From Glaciecola sp965658765 (GTDB taxonomy: Bacteria; Pseudomonadota; Gammaproteobacteria; Enterobacterales; Alteromonadaceae), in assembly GCA_965658765.1 (NCBI GenBank), contig CBFHTO010000015.1, positions 1 through 64,000 on the forward strand: a DNA stretch of 64,000 nucleotides, given 5' to 3'. The notes under the pieces are model-generated. The model was not told where the DNA came from, did not search any database, and saw only the letters and a list, made by a program, of their open reading frames with translations. Numbering within the stretch: position 1 is the first letter of the stretch; each line of letters starts with the position of its first letter. The position numbers were made by a program, and so were the translations under genes. Shown piece by piece: positions 35,650 through 44,101 of this stretch.

Positions 35650-36512
35650 AAAACAACGCCTTACATTTAAAAAAACGGGCCTCTAATCGAGCTTTTAATG
35701 GCGAACATGCGCAATATGAGCATCATTCAACTGCGAACCATTGCACGATGCGCTTCGCAGTATATTTGCCACCTCAAGCTTGTGAACAAACCCCCGTACC
35801 AGTGCTATATTGGCTATCTGGCTTGACCTGCACTGATGAAAACTTCATGCAAAAATCAGGCGCCATGAAAGCGGCGGCTCAGCTAGGCATTGCGATAGTC
35901 GCTCCAGATACTTCGCCTCGTGGTGAAGATGTCCCAGATGCTGGCAGTGGAGAGTATGATTTAGGGCAAGGTGCTGGCTTTTATTTAAATGCCAATCAAT
36001 CACCGTGGAACAAGCACTACAATATGTACTCGTATATTACTGAAGAACTGTTTGCTGCGGTTGAAGCTAATTTTCCCGTTAATGACAAAAAATCTATCAG
36101 TGGGCATTCTATGGGCGGGCATGGTGCTTTATGTATTGGGCTAAAGCTTTCACATGAGTTTCAATCGATATCAGCGTTCGCTCCAATATGTAATCCAAGT
36201 AAATGTCCATGGGGTGAAAAAGCGTTCACAAACTATTTGGGCGATGATCAAGCACTGTGGAAAGAATACGACGCTTGTGAGTTGATTGCTCGGTCAAACT
36301 CCCATCTTCCTATCTTGATTGACCAAGGCAGTGCCGACAGTTTCTTAGAGCAACAGTTGATGCCAGAGGCGCTTGTAAAAGCAGCTATGCAAGCAGACTA
36401 TGATATCAGTGTAAACATGCACGCTGGCTATGATCATAGCTACTACTTTATTTCCTCTTTTATTGATGAGCACTTAGCATTTCATTCGCAGTTCTTGCTA
36501 CCAAACAAATAA
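35646..36512 (+). CDS. fghA: S-formylglutathione hydrolase
   Basis: Hydrolyses S-formylglutathione to formate and glutathione, completing formaldehyde detoxification with frmA. A 288-residue esterase-D type alpha/beta hydrolase. The nucleophile elbow is SGHSMGGHGAL, and the catalytic His is in GYDHSYYF near the end. YWLSGLTCTDENF is a family signature. The ATGA overlap shows translational coupling with frmA. Confidence 0.96.
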   Translation: MKNNALHLKKRASNRAFNGEHAQYEHHSTANHCTMRFAVYLPPQACEQTPVPVLYWLSGLTCTDENFMQKSGAMKAAAQLGIAIVAPDTSPRGEDVPDAGSGEYDLGQGAGFYLNANQSPWNKHYNMYSYITEELFAAVEANFPVNDKKSISGHSMGGHGALCIGLKLSHEFQSISAFAPICNPSKCPWGEKAFTNYLGDDQALWKEYDACELIARSNSHLPILIDQGSADSFLEQQLMPEALVKAAMQADYDISVNMHAGYDHSYYFISSFIDEHLAFHSQFLLPNK

Positions 36513-36551
36513 GCTCAGGGTCTCTTGAAACAACAGCCCTAATCTCAAGAC

Positions 36552-36588
36552 AAAAAAAAGACCCACGGTTGGATGGGTCTTTTTTTTA
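36552..36588. terminator. bidirectional intrinsic terminator
   Basis: AAAAAAAAGACCCA, loop CGGTTGGA, TGGGTCTTTTTTTT. The stem is followed by T runs on both strands, so it can end both fghA (+) and the Yip1-like gene (-), which converge here. Confidence 0.9.
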
Positions 36589-36601
36589 AGCAGGAACTAC
36601 T

Positions 36602-37207
36602 TTACATGTATTGCGGACCTAGACCCGAGCTCCAGAGAATAACTGAAGCAGCCATAAGTATTACCATTAGTACAAGGCCACAAGTTACTACAGAACTCGA
36701 GAAAATAAAGCCTTTCTCTTCAGGGATGTGCATCATGATTGGAACACCCGTATAAAGCAGATATACCGAGTAGGCTAATCCAACTAAAAAGACTGACATG
36801 ATAAACCATAATTGAGGATAAAACGCAGCAAAACCTACCATAAATAAAGGTGTTGCGGTATATGCAGCGATTTCTAGTGATTGAGTGTACGTTGGCTCTG
36901 CATCAAAAGTGCGCGCCATATGATTGATTAATGCAGCGAGAGCAATAACGCCAACAATTAAACCAAAATACATCGCAACTGACATTGCCATAGCACTTTG
37001 ACTGGTTAAACGAATAGTTTCGGCGGTAGCGCCTGCACCTATGTCCCAGCCTAAGTATGCGGACGCATAATAGGCCATTCCTGCAGGAATTAATGCGATG
37101 ATCATAATGTGACTTAGAGCATAAAAATAGCTTTCATGCTTTTGGTCAATTTCTTTCCATTCTTCTTTCGGGCTAGTGTATATGCCCCATAAATGATTTA
37201 GTATCAC
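36602..37207 (-). CDS. Yip1 family membrane protein
   Basis: A 201-residue protein with about five transmembrane segments: near 30-50, 75-97, 118-138, 140-155 and 170-192. The N-terminal LWGIYTSPKEEWKEI and the pattern of helices match the bacterial Yip1/YIF1-type domain. Its function in bacteria is unknown. It lies 140 bp beyond the retropepsin-like gene on the same strand and could be read through from it, but the gap makes a separate promoter likely. Confidence 0.75.
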   Translation of the reverse strand: MILNHLWGIYTSPKEEWKEIDQKHESYFYALSHIMIIALIPAGMAYYASAYLGWDIGAGATAETIRLTSQSAMAMSVAMYFGLIVGVIALAALINHMARTFDAEPTYTQSLEIAAYTATPLFMVGFAAFYPQLWFIMSVFLVGLAYSVYLLYTGVPIMMHIPEEKGFIFSSSVVTCGLVLMVILMAASVILWSSGLGPQYM

Positions 37208-37348
37208 TGATTCGCTCCTAAGTAGCTTGTATATCGATTAAAAGCTTGGTCTCGCTCGTCCCAACCTAGGAGCATTGCCAAGTCACACATGTAAAGAAGC
37301 ATTAACGCTATCTGTTTACACAATCGACTATAGATCATTAACACAAGA

Positions 37349-37789
37349 TTAACAAGAAAATATAAATTCTCGGCTTGGATCCACTAATATCTTATTTGAC
37401 ATGGCTTCACGACCCAATAACATCATGTAGGTCATTTCGGACCGATCAGTTAAGGTAATTTTTATAGGCCATTTATGGTTTTGGTCAAATTGTAGTTTTG
37501 TTTCGATTACGTATCGTCTTTCCCTGGTAGCGGTTGAACTTTTCACTCGTTTCATGCTTTCTACTTTGGCAGTGTGTCGAGTGATTTTTTCAACATTATA
37601 TACGTCAGGGTGTATATCAAAATTGATATAAGATTCACCATCTAGTTCAAATTCTTCAACATTCTCAACGTGTAAGCTTGAAGTGGCAGCACCTGTGTCG
37701 ACTCTTATCACTAGATTGCTAATACCAAGATCAGGTAGATTGACGCGCTCAACTGCCCCTAAAAGTATTTTTGTTTCTGCTTGGTTCAT
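37349..37789 (-). CDS. retropepsin-like putative ATP-dependent zinc protease (RimB-like)
   Basis: A 146-residue protein of the PF05618 type. The aspartic-protease-like motif is DTGAATSSLH (Asp31), and the C-terminal MLLGREAMSNKILVDPSREF corresponds to the second half of the fold. The family was annotated as zinc protease but is structurally retropepsin-like; in Pseudomonas a relative, RimB, acts with RimK. It is the last gene of a tight minus-strand run, 17 bases after the M14-like gene. The function here is inferred from context. Confidence 0.82.
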   Translation of the reverse strand: MNQAETKILLGAVERVNLPDLGISNLVIRVDTGAATSSLHVENVEEFELDGESYINFDIHPDVYNVEKITRHTAKVESMKRVKSSTATRERRYVIETKLQFDQNHKWPIKITLTDRSEMTYMMLLGREAMSNKILVDPSREFIFSC

Positions 37790-37806
37790 AGGCTTTCAAT
37801 ATTACC

Positions 37807-38832
37807 TTAGTAAACTATCGGCTGTTCGCTAGGGATCAGGTCATCTTGTAATAGTTCGACATGTTCTGCGACCGAATCTGGTTTGCGAAAATATGCAATA
37901 TGATAAATTGCTTCACCCTCTTGAGTGAGAGGTATATTTTGTTTCCCTATCACAACTCCTTCTTGTGGGGAGACAATGCTATCGACTTCGTCGCCAAAGG
38001 GGTCAGAAACGGTAGCCAAAATTTGATTTTTTTCGACGTGGTCACCTAGTTGTGCGATATGATTAATAAAGCCACTGTCGTTAGCTCTTACCCAGCCACT
38101 TTGTCTTGCAACGAACATTCTAATATTCGGCCCTTTGCTTCTTACTTTGTTAAGCATGCCGACGCTGCGCATTACTTTAATGATACCTTTTACACCCGCG
38201 CGGATTGAAAATTCATCATATCGAAGTGCTTCTCCTGCTTCATACAACAACACTTTCACCCCTCTTTCTGACGCGGACTGGCGCAACGAGCCTTCTCTTA
38301 ACTCTGCATTTAAAAGTACGGGAACACCGAATGCTTTTGCCATCTCCATAGTTTCCTCACAATCTAGATTTGCTCTAATTTGAGGTAAATTACTTCGATG
38401 GATAGCGCCAGTATGAAGATCAATGCCAATATCGCATTGTTCTACTATTTCATTTAAAAAAAGATGTGCGATCCGTCCTGCAAGGGAGCCTTTTTTACTC
38501 CCAGGAAAGCTTCGGTTTAAATCTCTTCTATCAGGCAGGTATCGACTTTGGCTTAACACGCCGTACACGTTCACCATGGGGACAACAATTAAGGTACCAC
38601 GCAGTTTTGCTATTGAGCGGCTTTGTAACAACCTCTTTATAATTTCTATCCCATTGAGCTCGTCACCGTGCACTGCTGCACTAACAAACATGGTCGGGCC
38701 ATCGCGTTTACCTCGTTGTACATGCACTGGAATAAACATATTCGTATCGGTATAAAGTGGCGGCATTGGAAGGTGAACGCGTTTAGTTTCACCGGGCTTT
38801 ACTTCAAGCTCACCAATTTTTATGGTCTTCAT
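37807..38832 (-). CDS. M14-like succinylglutamate desuccinylase / aspartoacylase family hydrolase
   Basis: A 341-residue zinc hydrolase of the AstE/AspA family. Zinc ligands are AVHGDE (His55, Glu58) and DLHTG (His140); DLNRSFPG (104-111) binds the substrate carboxylate, and YEAGE (Glu198) is the probable catalytic Glu. The C-terminal 100 residues form a lipoyl-like beta domain (GDHVEKNQILATVSDPFG). There are no arginine-catabolism neighbours, so AstE is unlikely. Its start touches the rimK stop, implying that it acts on the product or target of RimK. Confidence 0.85.
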   Translation of the reverse strand: MKTIKIGELEVKPGETKRVHLPMPPLYTDTNMFIPVHVQRGKRDGPTMFVSAAVHGDELNGIEIIKRLLQSRSIAKLRGTLIVVPMVNVYGVLSQSRYLPDRRDLNRSFPGSKKGSLAGRIAHLFLNEIVEQCDIGIDLHTGAIHRSNLPQIRANLDCEETMEMAKAFGVPVLLNAELREGSLRQSASERGVKVLLYEAGEALRYDEFSIRAGVKGIIKVMRSVGMLNKVRSKGPNIRMFVARQSGWVRANDSGFINHIAQLGDHVEKNQILATVSDPFGDEVDSIVSPQEGVVIGKQNIPLTQEGEAIYHIAYFRKPDSVAEHVELLQDDLIPSEQPIVY

Positions 38833-39737
38833 TATCCTTTTCCGCGCGTCCGTGTTTTATTGGGTTTAGCGTTGCTCATAATATGCTCAATGATTAGATC
38901 TGCAACGTCTTTACCTGTGGCTTTTTCAATCCCTTCTAAACCCGGCGAAGAATTTACTTCCATCACGACCGGACCATTATTAGAGCGCAATAAATCGACA
39001 CCGCACATATTTAGGCCCATTGTTTTTGCGGCATCTACAGCGGTTTTTCGTTCAGCCGGTGACAAACGCACCAAACTGGCGCTGCCTCCTCTATGCAAAT
39101 TCGAACGGAACTCGCCTGGTGCGGCTTGCCGTTTCATCGCAGCTATCACTTTGCCTCCCACAACAAAGCATCGAATGTCTGAGCCGCCAGCCTCCTTAAT
39201 GTACTCTTGCACTAATATACTGGCGTTTAAACCCATGAACGCCTCAATGATGGCTTCGGCTGTCTTGCTTGTTTCGGCTAATACAACACCGATTCCCTGA
39301 GTTCCCTCGAGTAGTTTGATGACGACAGGAGCACCGCCAACATTTTTAATTAAATCGTCAATTTTATCAGGGTGATTGGCAAAGCCGGTTCTTGGCATTC
39401 CGATACCTTTTCGAGAAAGCAACTGCAAGGACCGCAGTTTGTCTCGTGAGCGACTGATCGCGACAGATTCGTTGATGCTATAGGTGCCCATCATTTCAAA
39501 CTGTCTTACTACAGATGTGCCATAAAATGTCACTGATGCACCAATACGGGGGATGACAGCGTCAAATTTTGGAAGCATTGCTCCTTTGTATCTGACATTT
39601 GGTTTAGCGCTAGTAATATCCATGTAGCAATGCATGGTATCGATGACTTGCATCTCTACACCCCTCTGCTCGCCAGCTTCAACTAAGCGCCGAGTAGAAT
39701 AAAGTTTAGGGTTGCGAGAAAGAATTGCAATTCGCAT
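38832..39737 (-). CDS. rimK: RimK-type alpha-L-glutamate ligase
   Basis: An ATP-grasp ligase that in Escherichia and Pseudomonas adds glutamates to the C-terminus of ribosomal protein S6 (RpsF). At 301 residues it equals the Escherichia protein. MRIAILSRNPKLYSTRRLVEAG, PRIGASVTFYG, VIKLLEGTQGIGVVLAE (ATP-grasp loop) and VMEVNSSPGLEGIE (metal ligands Glu/Asn) are visible. It overlaps the downstream M14-like gene by 1 bp. The diguanylate cyclase gene lies 87 bp upstream on the same strand; RimK is known to be stimulated by c-di-GMP in Pseudomonas. Confidence 0.95.
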   Translation of the reverse strand: MRIAILSRNPKLYSTRRLVEAGEQRGVEMQVIDTMHCYMDITSAKPNVRYKGAMLPKFDAVIPRIGASVTFYGTSVVRQFEMMGTYSINESVAISRSRDKLRSLQLLSRKGIGMPRTGFANHPDKIDDLIKNVGGAPVVIKLLEGTQGIGVVLAETSKTAEAIIEAFMGLNASILVQEYIKEAGGSDIRCFVVGGKVIAAMKRQAAPGEFRSNLHRGGSASLVRLSPAERKTAVDAAKTMGLNMCGVDLLRSNNGPVVMEVNSSPGLEGIEKATGKDVADLIIEHIMSNAKPNKTRTRGKG

Positions 39738-39824
39738 GAAACACTCCCGTACGAAACAGTACGATGTTCGATTAAAGTATTAGTTTCAGTGTAAATGATA
39801 CAAGGAGAATTACAAAAATGATTT

Positions 39825-41087
39825 TTAATTACTTATCTTTGCTAGTTTTTTTTCACAGACTAATTGGTTTCGACCATTTGATTTGGCTTTGTATAAATGC
39901 TCATCAGCACATTTTAACATCTTGTCTATATTAGGTTGCTCACTAAAAGTCAGGCCGATACTCAATGAACAGTGCAGTTTAATTTTCTTGCGTGAAAAAG
40001 ATTTATGAAAGAACGATTGTCGGAACTCATTCAATTTTTCTTCAGCAGATTCGATGGGCGTGTTTGCAAAGTAAATACAGAACTCTTCGCCACCGAAACG
40101 GGAGACGATTTCGCCTTTAAAGTGTTTATTGAGAAGTTTAGCCGTGTCTTTGAGTACAAAATCACCAATATCATGACCATATTCGTCATTTATACGCTTA
40201 AAGTGGTCAAGATCAACGAGCGCGAGACTACCCCCTTGATGTTCCCGCTTCATTAATACTTCGACCTGTTGGAAAAAGAATCGACGGTTAGGTAGACCAG
40301 TTAAATAATCGCTGTTTGCAGTTTGTCTAATCGTGTCTATTTGTTCGATATACTCGATATTTTGCATGATCCGACAAAAGAATTCCTCATGACAAAACGG
40401 CCTTGTAATATAATCATTGGCTCCACTTTTTAAAAACCGTGCTAGCAAGGCAGGCTTTTTGCGACCAGAAACGCCAATAACGCTGATTTCATTTTTATTG
40501 AAACTTCGGCGTATTTGGTCCACAACTTCTGTGCCAGCGCATTCGGGTAGATATTCATCCACAATTACAAGCTTAATATCACCGTGTGTGTGTAATATGT
40601 CTTTTACTTTCTCAGCGCTATTTGTTTCATATACCGTAAAGTTATGCCGCTTTAAAAGAGGGGCTATAGAGTTTCTATTTTTTCTTGAAGCATCCGCAAC
40701 AAGTACGCCTACCTCTTGGTTCTTTTCGAGTCGTTCTAATAATCTTGAAAGGTACTCAAAAATTTGAGTATTTTGTCTGGGTATGTAGTCAACGATTTCT
40801 TTCTTTAGGATAGCATTTCTAACATCGCTATCTTCATTGTCGGTCAGTACGATTACCGGTATGTATGCGTTTACCGCAAAGTCGATGGCTTCACCATACT
40901 TAGCGTCTGGCAGCGAGAAATTAACAACTGCACAAAGGAAGTTTTCTGGTGTTGATTCTGCAAACACATGTTTGGCTTCGGTCAGGCTAGAACAGGCGAT
41001 AACGTCATAATTTACTTTACCTATAACCCGTTTGAGTACGCGCATGCTCGATACATCGTGTTCAATTAATAACACTCGAAACTTCAC
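39825..41087 (-). CDS. PleD-like response regulator diguanylate cyclase
   Basis: A 420-residue protein with two receiver domains and a GGDEF domain. In the first receiver (about 1-118) the phosphoacceptor position is Asn56 (VVNFSLPD), so it is probably not phosphorylated; the second (about 126-245) keeps Asp177 (VIVDEYLP). The cyclase core is intact: SDYLTGLPNRRFF, VDLDHFKRINDEYGHDIGD and the active loop GGEEF (332-336). The inhibitory RxxD I-site is absent (FKGE at 323-326), suggesting no product inhibition. No histidine kinase gene is adjacent. Confidence 0.92.
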   Translation of the reverse strand: MKFRVLLIEHDVSSMRVLKRVIGKVNYDVIACSSLTEAKHVFAESTPENFLCAVVNFSLPDAKYGEAIDFAVNAYIPVIVLTDNEDSDVRNAILKKEIVDYIPRQNTQIFEYLSRLLERLEKNQEVGVLVADASRKNRNSIAPLLKRHNFTVYETNSAEKVKDILHTHGDIKLVIVDEYLPECAGTEVVDQIRRSFNKNEISVIGVSGRKKPALLARFLKSGANDYITRPFCHEEFFCRIMQNIEYIEQIDTIRQTANSDYLTGLPNRRFFFQQVEVLMKREHQGGSLALVDLDHFKRINDEYGHDIGDFVLKDTAKLLNKHFKGEIVSRFGGEEFCIYFANTPIESAEEKLNEFRQSFFHKSFSRKKIKLHCSLSIGLTFSEQPNIDKMLKCADEHLYKAKSNGRNQLVCEKKLAKISN

Positions 41088-41163
41088 AAAACCACTACCT
41101 TTGTATTAGAACTAAATACTATATCGGCAGAAAGGTTTGATATTTAGTGCTGAAATAAAAAAA

Positions 41164-41425
41164 GGCCCTCATCAGTACTACAAAACCTGACTCGGGCCCA
41201 ACACTACAACTTTTAAAAGGGCCCTCACCAGTACTACAAAACCTGATTCGGGCCCAACACTACAACTTTTAAAAAGGCCCTCATCAGTACTACAAAACCT
41301 GATTCGGGCCCAACACTACAACTTTTAAAAAGGCCCTCACCAGTACTACAAAACCTGACTCGGGCCCAACACTACAACTTTTAAAAAAGCCCTCATCAGT
41401 ACTACAAAATCTGATTCGGGCCAAG
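41164..41425 (-). repeat. array of five 56-bp tandem terminator-like repeats
   Basis: Units start at 41164, 41220, 41276, 41332 and 41388, an exact 56-bp period, the last one partial. On the minus strand each folds as GGCCC-GA-RTCAG, loop, CTGRT-GA-GGGCC, followed by TTTTT, i.e. an intrinsic terminator with a tandem G/A internal loop. Differences between units (A or G in RTCAG, A or G in CTGRT) keep pairing through wobble pairs. The array lies downstream of the collagen-like lipoprotein gene and upstream of the diguanylate cyclase. It fills most of the 398-bp gap at 41088-41485. Confidence 0.88.
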
Positions 41426-41485
41426 GGAGCACATTACTTGTTAGTACTACATAACCTTACAAGTAAGCGATACAAACACTTACAA

Positions 41486-43678
41486 TTATCTATTTATATA
41501 GCTTGGTATAAGCGCGACAGATTCAGCACCAGGTAGTGCGATACTTGCATCTGCAGTGGCATCCCCACTTGCTTGATTTAGAATGTTATCAAACCGTAAG
41601 ATTTGAGCGTTCGATTTCTCAGCCACATAAACATTCGCACCGTCATACATTAGGTCAACAGGATTTCCTAAAAGAGAGTTAGGTCCAGCAATGTTAACGG
41701 TCATGTCTGTTAGTCCACTGGCGCGCTCTGCGTTCGGAATCACGTATAATTTACCATCAGTAGGACTAGCAGCAGATCCCACATCAGATACAATTAACGA
41801 ACCACTTGCAGGATCAAAGTCTATTCCATGCAGGTTAGTTGGAGATGGCACAGGACTACCTGCCATAGCTGGTGTGATAGTTCTGCTTTGACCGATGACT
41901 TCGCCTTCACCTGAAAGGACTTTTGCATTAACTTGGTCAAACACGGCAACTGTACCGTTGGTTAACGCAACGTAGGCTCTGTCTGTTTCTGTGTCGTAGT
42001 CTACATCCCATGGACGCGCACCGTCACTAGGAGTCAATTTAAGCAGCGGAGCGGCGTTACCCGAAGCGCAAGCAGAATAAATATAAATGCCTGGTGTAGA
42101 CGCGTTATTTTCGGCAACTAAAATTAAGCCAGCAGACGAAGACACATCAAGCCCTTTAGGAGATACTAATCCAGTGTTTGCACCCATAATGACGCGGTCT
42201 CTCGATTCAGCATAATTGCCAGCGTCTCGCTCGGTCGCCACTCGACTTGATATCGCGACACCGCCCATACTTAGCGCAGCATCATCAAAGGTTACGTATT
42301 GGTCGCCTAGCAAGTCGAAAGTAGCGCTTTCGATACTTACAGGATAAGTAAAGTTTGTAAGTGTGCCATTTAGTGGGGTGCTAAAGGTCGTTACTGTATT
42401 TTGAGTAGGACCTGACGCTACGTTACTGCTGGCAGCAACACCACGGAAACTCAAATTTGGTGCGTCAATATCTGAGACGTCAGTATTCGTATCTGCGTCA
42501 AGCACTTGGACAAGAGATTCTGGCTTGCTAGTTGCAGTAACCAAATTAGGAGCAATATCTCCGCTCTCACCGTTAAATATGTTTGAGAAAACCAAAACAG
42601 CATCGTTTGACTTCTCGGCTACTCGCAAGTCGGTACCGGTTAAAATAATATCAACTGGGTTGCCTAATAAACTTGCCGGACCTGCGATACTTCTTGATAC
42701 GCTAACATTGCCAGATGCGCTAGACACATTTTCTATTACAAATATAGAACCGTCATCTGGTGAAGACGCTAATCCAACATCGCTCACGACCATTTTATCA
42801 GTTAAACGATCGTATGCTATGCCGTGCAAATTGACTGAAATCTTTTCGCCTTCATCGTTTGAAGGTGTAATAATTTTGGGCGCACTACTAGTGAAACCTG
42901 ATTCGATGTAGTCATCGTAAACGGCAAGCGTACCGTCCGTTAAAGCCACGAATAGACGGTCGTTGACTTCATCATAGCTAAGGTCCCAAGGTTTTACACT
43001 TAGAACTGTTTCTGCAAATGGCGCTACGTCACCCGCTGCTGCCGTTCCAAAAACACTAACACGCATACCGTTGAAGTCTGCAACCAATATTAAGCCGCGC
43101 TGTTCTGCTAGGTGAATACCTTTAGGGTTAACTAATCCCGTGCTTGCGCCCGTAATGTCGCGGTCATAGTTCATTGAATATGAACCGTCGCTATCGCGGC
43201 TGGTGACTTGGCATATGGTCCGCAAGCTGCCGTTCATTGCGTCGCCTGCATGCACAAGATTTCCGATGCTGTCGAGCACTACACCTTCGTTGTTGCCACT
43301 TGAAAAAGATTTTAATTCTGCCGCGTTTTGATCAATTAAACTAACTGTTCCAGCGTTATCAGGACCATTATTGCTCAGTAAAAACAAACCTGCAGGGAAG
43401 GCTGGATTGCCATCCTGTCCATCTGCGCCATCCTGTCCATCAGCACCATCCTGACCGTCTTGCCCATCAGAGCCATTTTGTCCGTCAGAACCATCTTGTC
43501 CATCAGAACCATCTTGTCCATCAGCACCTGCTGGGCCTGTTGGCCCTTGAGGACCTACGTCGCCGTCGTCGCCATTACATGCACTTAGCGCAAGCACGAC
43601 TGACAATGCGATAATGCCTTTTGAAAATACGGACAACAAATTCGTCTCGCTTTGCTTACCTACTTCATGGTTTTTCAT
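41486..43678 (-). CDS. collagen-like lipoprotein with duplicated beta-propeller region
   Basis: A 730-residue surface-type protein. The lipoprotein signal ends in LSAC (Cys34). A run of 19 Gly-X-Y triplets follows (residues 36-92), rich in Gly-Gln-Asp and Gly-Ser-Asp. Two related halves of about 300 residues come next, each with TGLVxPKG, GLILVA, PWDxxYD, VALTxGTxAV and SLLGNPVD, resembling NHL/YVTN-type propeller blades. The triplet region is encoded by 9- and 18-bp DNA repeats. The likely place is the outer membrane surface, with the collagen stalk as spacer. ATG preceded by AAGGAA. Function unknown; adhesion or matrix binding is inference. Confidence 0.82.
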   Translation of the reverse strand: MKNHEVGKQSETNLLSVFSKGIIALSVVLALSACNGDDGDVGPQGPTGPAGADGQDGSDGQDGSDGQNGSDGQDGQDGADGQDGADGQDGNPAFPAGLFLLSNNGPDNAGTVSLIDQNAAELKSFSSGNNEGVVLDSIGNLVHAGDAMNGSLRTICQVTSRDSDGSYSMNYDRDITGASTGLVNPKGIHLAEQRGLILVADFNGMRVSVFGTAAAGDVAPFAETVLSVKPWDLSYDEVNDRLFVALTDGTLAVYDDYIESGFTSSAPKIITPSNDEGEKISVNLHGIAYDRLTDKMVVSDVGLASSPDDGSIFVIENVSSASGNVSVSRSIAGPASLLGNPVDIILTGTDLRVAEKSNDAVLVFSNIFNGESGDIAPNLVTATSKPESLVQVLDADTNTDVSDIDAPNLSFRGVAASSNVASGPTQNTVTTFSTPLNGTLTNFTYPVSIESATFDLLGDQYVTFDDAALSMGGVAISSRVATERDAGNYAESRDRVIMGANTGLVSPKGLDVSSSAGLILVAENNASTPGIYIYSACASGNAAPLLKLTPSDGARPWDVDYDTETDRAYVALTNGTVAVFDQVNAKVLSGEGEVIGQSRTITPAMAGSPVPSPTNLHGIDFDPASGSLIVSDVGSAASPTDGKLYVIPNAERASGLTDMTVNIAGPNSLLGNPVDLMYDGANVYVAEKSNAQILRFDNILNQASGDATADASIALPGAESVALIPSYINR

Positions 43679-43753
43679 TTTTCTTTTCCTTCGCGTCTAC
43701 TGATAAAGGTGTAATATTTTTCTCGCTTTCAATTACCCCATTGATGTATCAAG

Positions 43754-43799
43754 TAAGACCTTATTCAATTTAGCTATATACTTATTGAATAAAGTCTTA
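43754..43799. promoter_or_regulatory. long inverted repeat upstream of collagen-like gene
   Basis: TAAGACCTTATTCAAT (43754-43769) and ATTGAATAAAGTCTTA (43784-43799) are complementary at 15 of 16 positions around a 14-base loop, 75 bases before the start codon. It could be an operator or a 5' leader hairpin. Confidence 0.55.
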
Positions 43800-44030
43800 A
43801 TCAGCAGAACGCGACGCTGTATATTTTAGATGCAGCAAATTTCGAAAAAATTTGTATATAAAGCGAATTATTATGCTGGATATAGTGGATGAAAATGCGT
43901 TTCACCGCAGATCGTAATGAAAAATTTTATTTGAATTTAGAGAGTTATAGAGATTTTTGAGATAAGTATGAAGCTTAAATATTTTTTAAATAAATAAATC
44001 TTTTTTTGTGAAAACTCCCATAAAGAGTGC

Positions 44031-44057
44031 AAAAAAAAGCGGCAAGGGCCGCTTTTT
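44031..44057 (-). terminator. intrinsic terminator of the tricorn-like gene
   Basis: On the minus strand AAAAAGCGGC, loop CCTT, GCCGCTTTTTTTT. A strong GC stem with eight T residues, 45 bases after the stop codon. Confidence 0.9.
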
Positions 44058-44101
44058 AGTGTGTTGAGGCAAACAAAATGCTTTGTTTTTTTTAAACAAT
44101 A

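Larger units (their letters stand above)
43679..44101. other. 423-bp AT-rich gap between collagen-like and tricorn-like genes
   Basis: Apart from the inverted repeat at 43754-43799 and the terminator at 44031-44057, I see no gene here. The middle (43800-44000) is very AT-rich and presumably holds the promoter of the collagen-like gene, but no convincing -35/-10 pair stands out. Confidence 0.6.

Noticed and set aside
37807..38832. Annotation as AstE of the arginine succinyltransferase pathway.
   Set aside because: No other ast genes are nearby, and the gene is fused into a rimK run; only the family assignment is supported.
41164..41425. The 56-bp repeats as a CRISPR array.
   Set aside because: The whole 56-bp unit is conserved with no unique spacers, and each unit is a hairpin with a T tail.
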